Assembly (NCBI GenBank): GCA_963837635.1
Contig: CAWINY010000007.1
Span: 248,001-312,000, forward strand
DNA: 64,000 nt
Origin: CAWINY01 sp963837635
GTDB lineage: Bacteria; Acidobacteriota; Terriglobia; Terriglobales; Acidobacteriaceae
Reading direction: 5' to 3'
Position 1 is the stretch's first letter, and every line of letters begins with the position of its first letter. The position numbers and the translations under genes are program-made. Positions 51,264 through 60,852 of this stretch are shown here, piece after piece. A model generated the notes under the pieces. The model had not been told where the DNA came from. It worked only from the letters and a program-made list of their open reading frames with translations, and searched no databases.

Positions 51264-54214
51264 TCACTCTCCTCCAAGGCTGAGCCGGCCGGCCGCGCCT
51301 GTTTCCCCGCTCTTTTGGCGGCTTTCTTCACCAGGTCCCGCAACTCCTCCATGTGAAACGGCTTGTCCAGAAAGGCGTATGCCCCAACACCCTCCGCCGC
51401 GTGGGTGGCTTCCATGGTTCGATGTCCAGTAATGACAATCACTTCGGTGGGAAGCTTCTGGCCCTTAATTGATACCAGGACGTCTATACCCGTCGGACCC
51501 TTCATCTTCAGGTCCGTAATCACCACGTGAAATCGCTTGTGTGCAAGCCGCTCGATTGCCGTTGCGCTGTCGGTGAAGGTTTCCACATGTATGCCGTTCT
51601 TCTCCAGATAATCTTTCACACGTTCGCATACAATCGGCTCGTCATCCAGAACCATGACCTCGGTGCTGGTCTGAATGGCCGCGCTTCTCGTCAGATCCTC
51701 AAGGCTCATCTGGAGTCCGGACTGCAAGAACGCAGTTGTCAGCTTATCCACCATCGGCTCATCGCGCAGCAGGATGTCGAGCTGGCGGGTGAAGCCGATG
51801 AGACGGCCGATCATCCGCAGCCTGTCCTCGCAGATGGCCTGCGGAACCCCCTGCAGCCGCGCGACGATCAGTTCTCCGCTGAGCTCAATCTTGAACCCTT
51901 GCCGGGACAGGATGTTGGCCAGCAGGCGAGCACGCCGCGTGCGGCGGGTCATATCGGTTACCCCGCCGACGAAACGAAAGAAGATGTAGCTCTCTTCGGG
52001 GTTCTCACCGAGGTAGCAGTCAACGACGTTGAAATGGTATCCGAGTCTGAGATTCAGATTGAGGTAGTTGGCGGAGACGATGGCCACATTCCGGCGGACT
52101 CCACCACTGCCCGGCATGGTCAGAGGACCGGCCCGGGTAGCGCTGGCCATGAAGCCTTCAAGGTCCATTTCCGCGGGATTGGTGGACCACACGCCGGGGG
52201 CCAGTAACCCATCCAGCAGCAGCGAAAGTGGCCGAGATGCAACCTGAGCTGGAGTCAGAGTGCTTCCGCCGGCGCCCTTGGCGACGCCGCCGCCAAGGTC
52301 GATGACCGCGAGATCCAGCGGGATATCGAGTTCCAACTCCCGCGTACCGCTTTGCCGACCATCGAGCTTGATTCCTTCGTGACGGCCCAATTCGAGCAGG
52401 GCGCGCTCGTGGGCGAAGCGAATAATGTCGTGGTAAGTGCGGCAGTTCTCCGGAGCAAACTCTGGGACGGCGGGATCTCGCAGGCTCAGCGGCGCCGCAT
52501 GCTTGAGCATGCGCCGCAGAATGCGAAACTCAGCCGCTTCCTGGTAGGGCTCACTGCGCAGCAATTGGTAACGGAGCAATTCATCGACGCTTCCCGCGTA
52601 GATGATTTTTTCATCCGCATCGACCGTTATCACCGCGCCTGCCGGCAGCAGATGCGTGGCGTTGCCTGCGTCGACGATGGCCGGAACGCGGTACTCGCGT
52701 GCCACGGTAGCCAGATGTCCGGTCACCGACCCAGCGTCGCTTACCAGCGCGCTGGCGCCAGCCACCAGCACCGAGAGACTCGGAGAGGCAACCGGCGTAA
52801 CCAGCACGTCGCCGGGCCGGAAGCCCTCGGTGGATTCGTTGGCGCCCACCACAAACACGCGTCCGGTTCCGACTCCGCGACAGGCCACCTCGCCTTGGCC
52901 CTGCATAAGAATGCGGTGGCGGCGGCGTGCTGCCAACACGTCTTCTGGCCGTGGTTGCGCTTTGGGTTCAATGCGCAAGGGACGCGCTTGCAGGATCATG
53001 AGCGAGCCTCCCTTGCCGAGTGCCCATTCAATGTCCTCGGGACTCCTCATGTGGCGCTCGATCTTGAGCGCCGCCTGCGCCAGCCTGGCCAGGCTCTCGT
53101 CATCGACCGCTGCTGTGTTGCGCAGTTCGGCCGGAACCGGCTCGGTCGTAATCCCCTCGTCAGCCGAGGCCACGCACATGTCCCGCTTGTCGGCGATTCG
53201 GCGCGCCAGCACCGGGTGAGCCGCGGCGCGAGACACCTGGAAGCTATCCACCGTGTTGCGGCCCTCAACTACCGGAACTCCGAGGCCGCGGGTTGCGGAG
53301 ACGACCAATGCGCCGCTGTCCGGCGCCATGGGATCAACGGTGTAGATCACGCCGCTGGCTGCCGCCGGCACCATGAGCATTACTCCCACCGCCATCTCGC
53401 TCTCGGCAGAGGGAATGCCGTGTCGCGCTCGATACTCGCTGGCTTGTGCCGAAAACAGGCTGGCGACTACATCGAGCCACGCCTCGAGTACGCGGTCGCG
53501 TGGCACGTTCAACACCGTCGTATGCTGTCCCGCGAAGCTAAGCTCCGCATCTTCCCCGACGGCGCTGCTGCGGACCGCAAACCTGGCATCGCGCCCAAAC
53601 CGGCCAAGCGCTTCCTTGAGTGCCTTGGCTACTTCCGAAGGCGGCTTCGCCGAGGTGATCGCCCCCTGCAGGGAAGCCGCGGTGCCCTGGCCCGCGCGGT
53701 ACTTCTTCAGCAAGTCAGCAATCCCCGGCCGGGCGAGGAGCAGCTCACAAGCTCGGGTGGTGACGACAAATCCTTCCGGCACGGCCAAGGCGAGTTGACG
53801 GCGCACTTCTCCCAGCCGCGCCATCTTCTCGCCCACCACGTCCGCGTGCTCCGTGCCCAACGCCTCGATTGCCAAGGTGAGCGGCAGCTCGCGGGCGGTC
53901 TCATGCGGCTGCAGGCAGGCACGCACCGCGGCCTGCACCCGCTCCAGCGCCCCGGCGAGGCGCGGATAGCGGTTGCCGGAGATTTCGGCAAGATCCTGCA
54001 CCACGGCCGTAGCCGCCGTGCTCAGTTCGCAGTCGAGCCAGTGCAGATACTGGCTATCGAACAGGTATTCGCCCCCGAGCTTCTCGTCGGCGTCGGCGAA
54101 GAGCCAGAGTATGCGGTTGTTCATGTCCAGCAGGTGGCGGAATTTGAAAAAACGGGCGCGCAGCGCCTCTACGCCATCCTGGCTACGGCTGAACAGGTCC
54201 GCGAATTTCAACAT
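51260..54214 (-). CDS. PEP-synthase-like ATP-grasp/phosphohistidine protein fused to a receiver domain
   Basis: The 984-residue protein contains a PPDK/PEP-synthase N-terminal ATP-binding domain (about 120-430; FAVRSSAVGEDAELSFAGQH, SGVIYTVDP), a phosphohistidine swivel domain (about 450-540; AGSVTGHLATVAREYRVPAI with the acceptor His at about 500), a unique region (about 580-830; FAPENCRTYHDIIRFAHE), and a C-terminal receiver (about 850-970; LDDEPIVCERV, phospho-acceptor about D899). The PEP/pyruvate-binding TIM barrel of real PEP synthase is missing and replaced by the unique region, so making PEP is unlikely. It may phosphorylate another carrier, under receiver control. It overlaps the next receiver gene by 4 nt and follows the TIGR02186-type gene by 5 nt. 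Confidence 0.85.
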   Translation of the reverse strand: MLKFADLFSRSQDGVEALRARFFKFRHLLDMNNRILWLFADADEKLGGEYLFDSQYLHWLDCELSTAATAVVQDLAEISGNRYPRLAGALERVQAAVRACLQPHETARELPLTLAIEALGTEHADVVGEKMARLGEVRRQLALAVPEGFVVTTRACELLLARPGIADLLKKYRAGQGTAASLQGAITSAKPPSEVAKALKEALGRFGRDARFAVRSSAVGEDAELSFAGQHTTVLNVPRDRVLEAWLDVVASLFSAQASEYRARHGIPSAESEMAVGVMLMVPAAASGVIYTVDPMAPDSGALVVSATRGLGVPVVEGRNTVDSFQVSRAAAHPVLARRIADKRDMCVASADEGITTEPVPAELRNTAAVDDESLARLAQAALKIERHMRSPEDIEWALGKGGSLMILQARPLRIEPKAQPRPEDVLAARRRHRILMQGQGEVACRGVGTGRVFVVGANESTEGFRPGDVLVTPVASPSLSVLVAGASALVSDAGSVTGHLATVAREYRVPAIVDAGNATHLLPAGAVITVDADEKIIYAGSVDELLRYQLLRSEPYQEAAEFRILRRMLKHAAPLSLRDPAVPEFAPENCRTYHDIIRFAHERALLELGRHEGIKLDGRQSGTRELELDIPLDLAVIDLGGGVAKGAGGSTLTPAQVASRPLSLLLDGLLAPGVWSTNPAEMDLEGFMASATRAGPLTMPGSGGVRRNVAIVSANYLNLNLRLGYHFNVVDCYLGENPEESYIFFRFVGGVTDMTRRTRRARLLANILSRQGFKIELSGELIVARLQGVPQAICEDRLRMIGRLIGFTRQLDILLRDEPMVDKLTTAFLQSGLQMSLEDLTRSAAIQTSTEVMVLDDEPIVCERVKDYLEKNGIHVETFTDSATAIERLAHKRFHVVITDLKMKGPTGIDVLVSIKGQKLPTEVIVITGHRTMEATHAAEGVGAYAFLDKPFHMEELRDLVKKAAKRAGKQARPAGSALEESE

Positions 54215-54219
54215 CCCTC

Positions 54220-55041
54220 TCAGTGGCTCTCGTCAGATTTCGGCGTGAAGATCAATCCCGTCAGCAGGCCGACAAGGATTGCGATCACGCAGGCCGAGAT
54301 GCCGTAAGCCAAACCATGCTCGTGCGCCAGATCGCTCAGCTTCTTGGCTAGGCCAACAGGCTCAAGATGTAGCTTAGCGCTGCCTAAGTTGATCGCCTGC
54401 CCATCCTTGAAGCCGATCAGGTCGATGGTGTAATCGCCCGCTGGCGCGCGCGCGGGTAAGCGGAAGCTACCTTGCAGCACCTGCAGCGGAGCGGCGGGCG
54501 ATGGATCGCCCGCTTCGCTGACTGAGCTAAGCACGGGATGGTTAGCCGCACCCGGCTCGGCGACGGTCAGGCCGCCCTGTTGGAGCGCGAAGAGACCTTC
54601 ATGTTCTTTCAGCCCCACCAGCTCGGAACGTAGCGCGGATCCTGGAGCACCGTCCGGCACCAGCGCCTCGTAGCCGAGTTTCCATGTAGCCAACGACTGC
54701 GGCGAGCCGAGTTCGGATAAGTTGCCAGAGGTCAGCACCTGGTACACCGCGGGCACGTTCTCGAAGGCGACCTCCCCGACCCCCATCCAGAGCAGGCCGG
54801 CCCTTTTCCCCAGCCGCTTCAACTCCAACCGGCCGGGATGCGCCTCCAGGCGCACGGCGGCGCTGTAGCCAGCCGGAACCTCCGCCCGGACTTTTACCGT
54901 GGCCCCGTTGTAGGTAAGGTCGATTCCCACCCGCTGAGGCTCGACCTGAATTGCACTCGAGGCGGGAGCTTGGGCGCTTGCCGGCGCCCACCCGGCAGCG
55001 AACAGCGTCAGGATTGCAGCCGCGCGTCCGATAGGCCCCAT
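54220..55041 (-). CDS. TIGR02186/Alph_Pro_TM-type membrane-anchored protein
   Basis: The 273-residue product has a signal peptide (AAILTLFAAGWAPASAQA), a beta-rich extracytoplasmic domain (about 30-230; VGIDLTYNGATVKVRAEVP) and a single C-terminal membrane helix (about 242-265) with a short acidic tail. The pattern fits the TIGR02186 family, whose genes lie beside TauE/SafE permeases in proteobacteria. It probably partners the transporter encoded 3 nt upstream. The start is an ATG at 55041. A second copy of the family is at the window's right edge. Confidence 0.75.
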   Translation of the reverse strand: MGPIGRAAAILTLFAAGWAPASAQAPASSAIQVEPQRVGIDLTYNGATVKVRAEVPAGYSAAVRLEAHPGRLELKRLGKRAGLLWMGVGEVAFENVPAVYQVLTSGNLSELGSPQSLATWKLGYEALVPDGAPGSALRSELVGLKEHEGLFALQQGGLTVAEPGAANHPVLSSVSEAGDPSPAAPLQVLQGSFRLPARAPAGDYTIDLIGFKDGQAINLGSAKLHLEPVGLAKKLSDLAHEHGLAYGISACVIAILVGLLTGLIFTPKSDESH

Positions 55042-55044
55042 GGC

Positions 55045-55959
55045 TTAGTGGCCTCCTTTGTATGCGAGCATGAACTCCGGCCGCAGCAGCAGGCCAAGCA
55101 GCATTTTCACCATCACTACCAGCACCAATATCGACATCAGGATCTTCAGTTGATCCGCTTTAAGCTTGCGACCCATTCGCACCCCGATCTGTGCGCCGAG
55201 CACCGAGCCCAACAACAGCAGTAGGGCGAGCATGAAGTCCACGGTATGATTCATATACGATTGCAGCACGGTTACATTCATGCAGGTAAACATGATCTGG
55301 AACAGGCTGGTGCCCACCACCACGTGCATCGGCATGCGCAGCAGGTAGATCATGATCGGCACCATGATGAATCCCCCGCCCACGCCCATGATGGCGGCGA
55401 GCACCCCGACCAGCGTCCCCAGCAACAGCGGCATCAGGGCGGAGGTGGTCATTTTCGAGCGGGGAAAAAACATCTTGAAAGGAAGGGCCTCGGCGAACCG
55501 CCGGAAGACCGAGGGCTTGCCTTCCACGGTTTTCGGAAGCCGGCCGCGCAGGGCGGTGAGGCTCTCGAAGAACATGTAAGAACCAATGCCGCCGAGCATC
55601 AGCACATAGGTAACGGTAATGACGAAGTCAGCCTGACCCAGGTGGCGCAGCACCTTGATGAAATGCACGCCCACACTGCCCCCGAGGACGCCCCCTATCA
55701 GCAGCAGCAGCCCCATGCGCATGTCGATGGTGCGCGCCCGAAAATGCGCATAGCAGCCGGAGGCGGAGGCGGCCACAATCTGGTTCGAATCGGTGGCCGC
55801 GGCTACCGTGGCCGGGATGCCGAGCATCATGAGCAGCGGCGTCATCAGGAAACCGCCCCCCACCCCAAACAGGCCGGAAAGAAAGCCCACCGTTCCGCCA
55901 AGCCCGACCATGACAAAAACATTAATAGAATTGCCCGCAATGGGCAGATAAAGGTGCAC
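55045..55959 (-). CDS. TauE/SafE-family anion permease
   Basis: The 304-residue inner-membrane protein has about 8 hydrophobic segments in two repeats. The glycine-rich repeat motif occurs twice: GGTVGFLSGLFGVGGGFLMT (about 21-40) and GVLAAIMGVGGGFIMVPIMI (about 188-207). The family exports sulfite, sulfoacetate, taurine breakdown products or other small organic anions. Its GTG start overlaps the last base of the histidine kinase stop codon, so it is co-translated with the sensor. The linked TIGR02186-type gene suggests a two-protein transport unit. Confidence 0.9.
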   Translation of the reverse strand: MHLYLPIAGNSINVFVMVGLGGTVGFLSGLFGVGGGFLMTPLLMMLGIPATVAAATDSNQIVAASASGCYAHFRARTIDMRMGLLLLIGGVLGGSVGVHFIKVLRHLGQADFVITVTYVLMLGGIGSYMFFESLTALRGRLPKTVEGKPSVFRRFAEALPFKMFFPRSKMTTSALMPLLLGTLVGVLAAIMGVGGGFIMVPIMIYLLRMPMHVVVGTSLFQIMFTCMNVTVLQSYMNHTVDFMLALLLLLGSVLGAQIGVRMGRKLKADQLKILMSILVLVVMVKMLLGLLLRPEFMLAYKGGH

Positions 55960-57572
55960 TAGCCCTCCTGTCTGGGTGGCCTACATTTGCTGCGCAGTTG
56001 TTGGCTCTCTCCGGGTGCTTTGTCGGAAGATGCGACGGCGGGAAACCGCAACACAACCGTCGTGCCTTCGCCGACCTTGCTGCGCAAGGTGATGCTCCCG
56101 TTGTGCTTCTGCACGATCCCATAGGTTACGAATAAGCCCAGCCCGGTTCCCTCGCCAACTTCCTTGGTGGTGAAAAACGGGTCGAAGACCGAACCGAGGT
56201 TCCCCTCGGGTATACCGGCGCCGGTGTCGGTGACCTCAACCTCGATGCAGCCCTCGGGGGTGGTTCGGCCACGAACGGTAAGCAGCCCGCCCTGGGGCAT
56301 CGCCTGAATGGCATTGAGAAAAAGGTTGAGAAACACCTGCTGCAGGGCCCGCGGATTTCCCACGGCACGGGGCAGATCGGCCGCCATCTCCAGGCGGAAA
56401 TCCACGCGGTTGATCTCGGCTTCATTGGCTACCAGCCGGCACGCCTCGCGGACCACCTCTTCGATGGAGAGCAAAATCAGCACCGGTTTCTCCGCCCGGG
56501 TGAAATCGAGCAGGTTTCTCACCGTCGCGCTGGCCCGTTCGACTTGGGTCAGGATATCGCCCAACATCTTCAACTTCTGCTCTTCGCTGTAGTAGGCCAG
56601 ATCATCATGCAGGGCCTCGGCGTTGAGGCCGATGTTGTTCAGCGGGTTATTCAACTCGTGAGCGATTCCGGCAGTGAGCGTGCCCACCGCCGCCATGCGG
56701 CTGGTGCGCGCCAGTTGCGTCTCGCGGTCCTTGAGCCGGAACAGCATGCGATTGATCGCCACCGCCAGGCGGGAAAACTCGTCGCGGTAGCGCCGCTTGG
56801 GCATAATGGGCGAGAAGTCGCCGTCGGCAATACGCTCGGTGTAGCCCACGAAGCGGCGCAGCGGATCTCCCACTTGGTGAGTCAGCATGAAAGTGACGGC
56901 GACCATGGTGAGCATGATGAACAGTAGCGATCCGCCAGCCATGATCCACGAGGTGTGGATCGCGGTATGCAGTCGCAACCGCTCCCGGTCGATCAGATCG
57001 GTGGCATCGGCGATCAGTTGAAAACCCTGCCGCCGGAGTTCCCGCTCAATCTCAGCCCGTCGGTTCTCCGCCGTTGGCTCTTTGCCAATCGCACCGAGCT
57101 GCTCCAGCAACCGGCCATACTGCTCCAGGTTGTTCTCCATGCGCTCGAACACCTGCGCACCGGCCTGTTCGACCATCCCGTCTCTGGTGCTGCGTAGCTG
57201 CTGATGTGCCGCCTGAACCTGGGTGAGCGCTTCGTCTAGTCCGTTACCATATAAGAGATAATTCTTCTCATAGCGCCGTGCCTGCTCCACTTCTAGCGCG
57301 TAGCCGTTCACTTTATCCAGGAATTCCTGCTGCTTGCCTACATGGGAAATCAGAATCAGGGCGGCCAGCACCACTCCGACCACCAGTAAAAAACACAGCA
57401 GCATGCTCAGGCCGATGCGCAAGGTCATGCTGATGTTCGGCCGCTCGGAGAGCGCCCGCTCGGCCTCGGCGAGAATCCGCCGGTCCTCGTCGGCCGTGAT
57501 TGCCATGGCGGAATCCTGCGGGGACACTCCTGGTGTGCGCAGTGTTCCTTGGGCTGGAGCCGCCACACTCAT
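55959..57572 (-). CDS. Membrane sensor histidine kinase with helical-bundle sensor and HAMP
   Basis: The 537-residue kinase has two membrane helices (about 52-74 and 210-232) around a helical extracytoplasmic sensor (VEQARRYEKNYLLYGN), a HAMP domain, HisKA with GIAHELNNPLNNI (His about 305) and a HATPase domain (NLFLNAIQAM, DTGAGIPEG, GEGTGLGLFV). The sensor resembles the HBM/4HB bundles used for small ligands. Its ATG sits in an ATGA overlap with the cytidylate-kinase-like gene, and its stop overlaps the permease start. It is the likely phosphodonor for the local receivers. Confidence 0.93.
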   Translation of the reverse strand: MSVAAPAQGTLRTPGVSPQDSAMAITADEDRRILAEAERALSERPNISMTLRIGLSMLLCFLLVVGVVLAALILISHVGKQQEFLDKVNGYALEVEQARRYEKNYLLYGNGLDEALTQVQAAHQQLRSTRDGMVEQAGAQVFERMENNLEQYGRLLEQLGAIGKEPTAENRRAEIERELRRQGFQLIADATDLIDRERLRLHTAIHTSWIMAGGSLLFIMLTMVAVTFMLTHQVGDPLRRFVGYTERIADGDFSPIMPKRRYRDEFSRLAVAINRMLFRLKDRETQLARTSRMAAVGTLTAGIAHELNNPLNNIGLNAEALHDDLAYYSEEQKLKMLGDILTQVERASATVRNLLDFTRAEKPVLILLSIEEVVREACRLVANEAEINRVDFRLEMAADLPRAVGNPRALQQVFLNLFLNAIQAMPQGGLLTVRGRTTPEGCIEVEVTDTGAGIPEGNLGSVFDPFFTTKEVGEGTGLGLFVTYGIVQKHNGSITLRSKVGEGTTVVLRFPAVASSDKAPGESQQLRSKCRPPRQEG

Positions 57573-58378
57573 CCCGGGACTCCAAAGCTCTCCACATGGT
57601 TCACGATCTGGGTCACACCCTCCACTCCGCCGACCACATCCCCGACCGCCGCGCCCATCTTGGGGAGCTTGGCGATGCCTTCGACCGTCACGATCCCATT
57701 CTCCGCGCGGATCCGGAAATCGGCGTCGCGCGTGCGCTCATCACGCGCCAGCGCGGCCAGCACGGCGCTTTGCAGCGCCAAGTTTTCCAGGGTCTTGCGC
57801 GATTCTGGCGTTTCCTTGAATTCATCCAGTTCAGCCAGGCGCGTCACGATTGCGCAGGCCCCGCAAATGCCCAGGCGCTCCAGGTTCAGCACGACATCGT
57901 AGTTCTCAGCGTCTTCCCAGGCGACGCCATAGAGGAAGCGCGTCCACTTCCGCCGTTCCTCATCCTGCTTCTTGACGTAGTTCTCGGCGTCCCGCCGCGT
58001 CATATTGAGTTGCTCGACGGCCGCACCAATGCGCGAGGATATATCCGCCACCACGCGCACCCGGATCACGTGCCCGATCCCGGCAAGCAGGTGATGCCCG
58101 GCATGGCCGTGGTAAATAAAACTACCCTGCAGAGCTTGTTTGCAGAGCGCGGCGCGTATGTAGGCAAGGTAGCGGTCGCGATCGCGCTTTACGCGGTCGA
58201 GCAGCGACGGAGCATGGTCGAGCGCCTTGCTCAAAGCCGCTTCCGACGCGCCATATTGCTCCGCCGCCTCTACCAGCACTTCACGGCTGATGCAGGGATA
58301 GCCCAGCTGCTTGCACAAACACTCTGCCAACTTTTTCCCGCCGCTGAATGTGCCCCGGGAAATCGTAATTATGGGCAT
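57569..58378 (-). CDS. Cytidylate-kinase-like protein with C-terminal BON domain
   Basis: The 269-residue protein belongs to the cytidylate kinase-like family (PF13189 type): MPIITISRGTFSGGKKLAE with a P-loop variant, CISREVLVEAAEQYG, and a lid segment near 130-160. Residues about 200-269 are a BON-like domain (DADFRIRAENGIVTVEGI), a module thought to bind membranes or small ligands. The start ATG at 58378 has AGGAGG 9 nt upstream; the frame is open to 58534, but that part has no family likeness. It is the first gene of the leftward operon and overlaps the kinase by 4 nt. The substrate is unknown; CMP kinase itself is a different family. Confidence 0.85.
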   Translation of the reverse strand: MPIITISRGTFSGGKKLAECLCKQLGYPCISREVLVEAAEQYGASEAALSKALDHAPSLLDRVKRDRDRYLAYIRAALCKQALQGSFIYHGHAGHHLLAGIGHVIRVRVVADISSRIGAAVEQLNMTRRDAENYVKKQDEERRKWTRFLYGVAWEDAENYDVVLNLERLGICGACAIVTRLAELDEFKETPESRKTLENLALQSAVLAALARDERTRDADFRIRAENGIVTVEGIAKLPKMGAAVGDVVGGVEGVTQIVNHVESFGVPG

Positions 58379-58821
58379 GATTGACGCACCTCCTGGAAAG
58401 CAGTAAGGACTTGATGGATGCACTTCGCCTCGCGCGATGCCGGTCTTCTCCCTGCGCCAGCCCGGCAGACTTGGCAGGCTGCTTTGCTTGTATAGTAACG
58501 GACAGCAGGGAGCGCCGTGGCGGCGGGCCAGCATAAAGCCCGCGCGAGGGCGACGAATTTAGATCTGCATGTCACGGCGTAGGAGCCAAGCTACGTCAGA
58601 TACGTAAGACCGTCTGTGAAGGCCATCACGTGTTCGTGTGTTCCCCATCTGAGCACAAACGGAGAGGGAAGCACAAGCGTGTGTGATGTTGGTCATTGGT
58701 TAACGTGTGACTTTCAGAATACAACGTGCATACGACGGACAGCTCAGGGAATAGTGCAGGATCAAGCCCGGTCAACCTGGGCAATCGGACAAGCCGGAAA
58801 AGTGTGCTAAGGGGACTTCTG
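58379..58821. other. Divergent promoter region of the signalling cluster
   Basis: It separates the leftward six-gene operon from the rightward regulator-kinase pair and must hold both promoters. A sigma-54-like TTGGCAGG...TTTGC at 58471-58485 has one extra base in the spacer, so I do not accept it. No terminator is seen. Confidence 0.4.
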
Positions 58822-59265
58822 ATGGGAAAACTGCAGGTCCTCATATTGGATGATGAGCCAATCGTGGGCAAACGCCTGAAGTCGATGTTGGGCCGGGTCG
58901 GGTGCGAGGTCGAGGCGTTTGATGATCCCTGCGAGGCTTGTCAAAGGATTCACGAAAAGGAATTCGACGTGGTCATATCGGATATCGTTATGGGGGGGAT
59001 GGACGGTATCCAGGTGCTCGAATGCGTCCGGGAACGCAGCTTGCGCACCAAAGTCATCCTGATCACCGGCTATGCCAGGATGGCTATGGCTCGAAGCGCC
59101 ATGGAACAAGGGGCGTTCGATTTTATTGCCAAGCCGTTCCAGCCGAGCGAGTTGCGCCTGGTGGTGGCGCGCGCAGCAGGGGAACTGGGCATTCCGATGG
59201 AAGTCAAACAGGAGCCGGGGACGAATTTGGCCGATAGAGTCAAATCGATCGAGACGGATTCATAA
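58822..59265 (+). CDS. Single-domain response regulator (receiver)
   Basis: The 147-residue protein is a receiver (D10, D11, phospho-acceptor D54 in VVISDIVMGGMDG, lysine in FIAKPF) with a 25-residue tail and no DNA-binding domain. The ATG at 58822 follows AAGGGG and is preferred to an upstream GTG/ATG frame opening at 58726. It is followed after 1 nt by its histidine kinase gene. The DDEPIVGKRL start closely matches the other receivers of the cluster. Confidence 0.92.
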   Translation: MGKLQVLILDDEPIVGKRLKSMLGRVGCEVEAFDDPCEACQRIHEKEFDVVISDIVMGGMDGIQVLECVRERSLRTKVILITGYARMAMARSAMEQGAFDFIAKPFQPSELRLVVARAAGELGIPMEVKQEPGTNLADRVKSIETDS

Positions 59266-59266
59266 C

Positions 59267-60841
59267 ATGAATCGAATTGTGGTTCGGGAAGAAGTTGAGG
59301 GCGAACACGCATCCGAGGCAGCGGCCCCCAACCGCAACACGCCAGCCGCTGCCGCCGAGAAAGCGCTCAAGGAGCGGCCGGCATTCAGCGTCCGGATGCA
59401 GGTTGGCCTCAGCTTGATCCTGTTATTCGCCATCGTTCTTCTTCTCGGTCTGCTGACCCTTGCCACCACCTCCCAGGTCGAGCAGCAGATTCATCTTTTC
59501 GAAGGGACTAACAAGCTCTTGTTCGAGATTGATCAAGCCCGACGCTTCGAAAAGAACTTCTTTGAGCATGGGACGAACCTGGACGACGCCTTGGAGCAAC
59601 TCCATTCCGCGGAAAGGATTCTTCGCGAAAATGATGACCGCATCGGCGGCATCGCCGGCAGGGACACCGGCAACAAGATCCTCGACAGCCTGCAGCAGTA
59701 CGAAGCTTCGCTCGACAGCCTAGTCACGATGAGTGTTTCCGGTCAGGCGGAACAGATCAAGAATGCGGAAACCAACGTCCGCAAGCATGGGCGCGATACC
59801 GATACCTTGGCCTCCGAGTTAGTGGGGAAAGAACAGGAAGAACTGGAGCGAACGATTTCTTTCTCGCGCCACGCCCAGCTTTACCTGATCGTGTTCCTCC
59901 TGCTGTACATGGTCGCGATGAGTTACATGCTGGTGCGGCGAATCGTGGGGCCAATCGGAAGGTACATGGAATACCTGGAGCGCATTGCCCGGGGCGATTA
60001 CAGCCCCATCCTGCCAAGGCGCCGTTACCGGGACGAATTCTCCGCTCTTGCCCTTGCCATCAACCACATGCTGGAAGAGCTTGGGCGACGCGAGAACATT
60101 CTGGTCGAATCGCATCGCCTGCGCGCCATCGGAACCCTTACGGCCGGAGTAGCCCACGAACTGAACAACCCCATCAACAACATCACCCTCACCAGCCACA
60201 TGCTGCGGGAAGACTACGCCGACCTAAGCGATGCCGAGCGTCGGGAAATGATTGAAGACCTCATTCATGAGGCTGATCGGACCAAGAAGATCGTGGCCAG
60301 CTTGCTGGATTTTGCCCGCAAGAGCGAGAGCCAGATCGAACCGCTGGACCTCTCTGAAGTGGTCAAGAGCACTCTGGCGCTGGCCCAGAATCAGCTCAAC
60401 CTGAAAGGGGTCGGCATCAGCCTCACGGTCGCGCCGCATTTGCCTGCAATCCACGCTGACGCTCAGCAACTCTCCCAGGTTGTCCTTAACCTGGTCCTCA
60501 ACGCGGTAGATGTCTCTCCCAAGGGGGGCAAAATCGACCTTGCCGTGGTCCGGGCGGCGGAGGAAGGGTTTGTCGAGATCAAAGTTACCGATCATGGCAC
60601 TGGGATTCCCGACCATATTCTGCCGCTGATCTTTGATCCCTTCTTTACCACCAAGTCCAAGGGAAAAGGAGCGGGCCTGGGGCTTTCCATTTGCAAGGGA
60701 ATTGTGAGCAAACATGGCGGGGAAATTGCGGTGGATACGGAAATCGGCCGCGGCACCACGTTTTCCGTGCATCTGCCGATTACGAGCTTGCCTCTCGATT
60801 TCAGCGAAGTAAGGGAAGAACTGGAAAAGCGGGGGCAGTAA
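59267..60841 (+). CDS. Membrane sensor histidine kinase, paralogue of the one at 55959
   Basis: The 524-residue kinase has the same plan as its neighbour: an N-terminal Ala/Glu-rich tail, a membrane helix (about 45-67), a helical sensor with EIDQARRFEKNFFEHGTNLD, a second helix (about 205-225), HAMP (RRRYRDEFSALALAINHML), HisKA with VAHELNNPINNITL (His about 297) and HATPase (NLVLNAVDVS, DHGTGIPDH, GKGAGLGLSI). The shared ARRFEKN sensor pattern shows the two arose by duplication. It is coupled to the regulator gene 1 nt upstream. Confidence 0.93.
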   Translation: MNRIVVREEVEGEHASEAAAPNRNTPAAAAEKALKERPAFSVRMQVGLSLILLFAIVLLLGLLTLATTSQVEQQIHLFEGTNKLLFEIDQARRFEKNFFEHGTNLDDALEQLHSAERILRENDDRIGGIAGRDTGNKILDSLQQYEASLDSLVTMSVSGQAEQIKNAETNVRKHGRDTDTLASELVGKEQEELERTISFSRHAQLYLIVFLLLYMVAMSYMLVRRIVGPIGRYMEYLERIARGDYSPILPRRRYRDEFSALALAINHMLEELGRRENILVESHRLRAIGTLTAGVAHELNNPINNITLTSHMLREDYADLSDAERREMIEDLIHEADRTKKIVASLLDFARKSESQIEPLDLSEVVKSTLALAQNQLNLKGVGISLTVAPHLPAIHADAQQLSQVVLNLVLNAVDVSPKGGKIDLAVVRAAEEGFVEIKVTDHGTGIPDHILPLIFDPFFTTKSKGKGAGLGLSICKGIVSKHGGEIAVDTEIGRGTTFSVHLPITSLPLDFSEVREELEKRGQ

Positions 60842-60852
60842 CCGACTGGTTT

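Noticed and set aside
52352..54307. 651-residue open frame opposite the PEP-synthase-like gene
   Set aside because: His/Arg/Gln-rich composition and total overlap with the conserved gene mark it as a shadow.
58471..58486. Possible sigma-54 promoter (TTGGCAGG...TTTGC)
   Set aside because: The distance between the GG and GC elements is 11 rather than 10 nt, which normally abolishes recognition.
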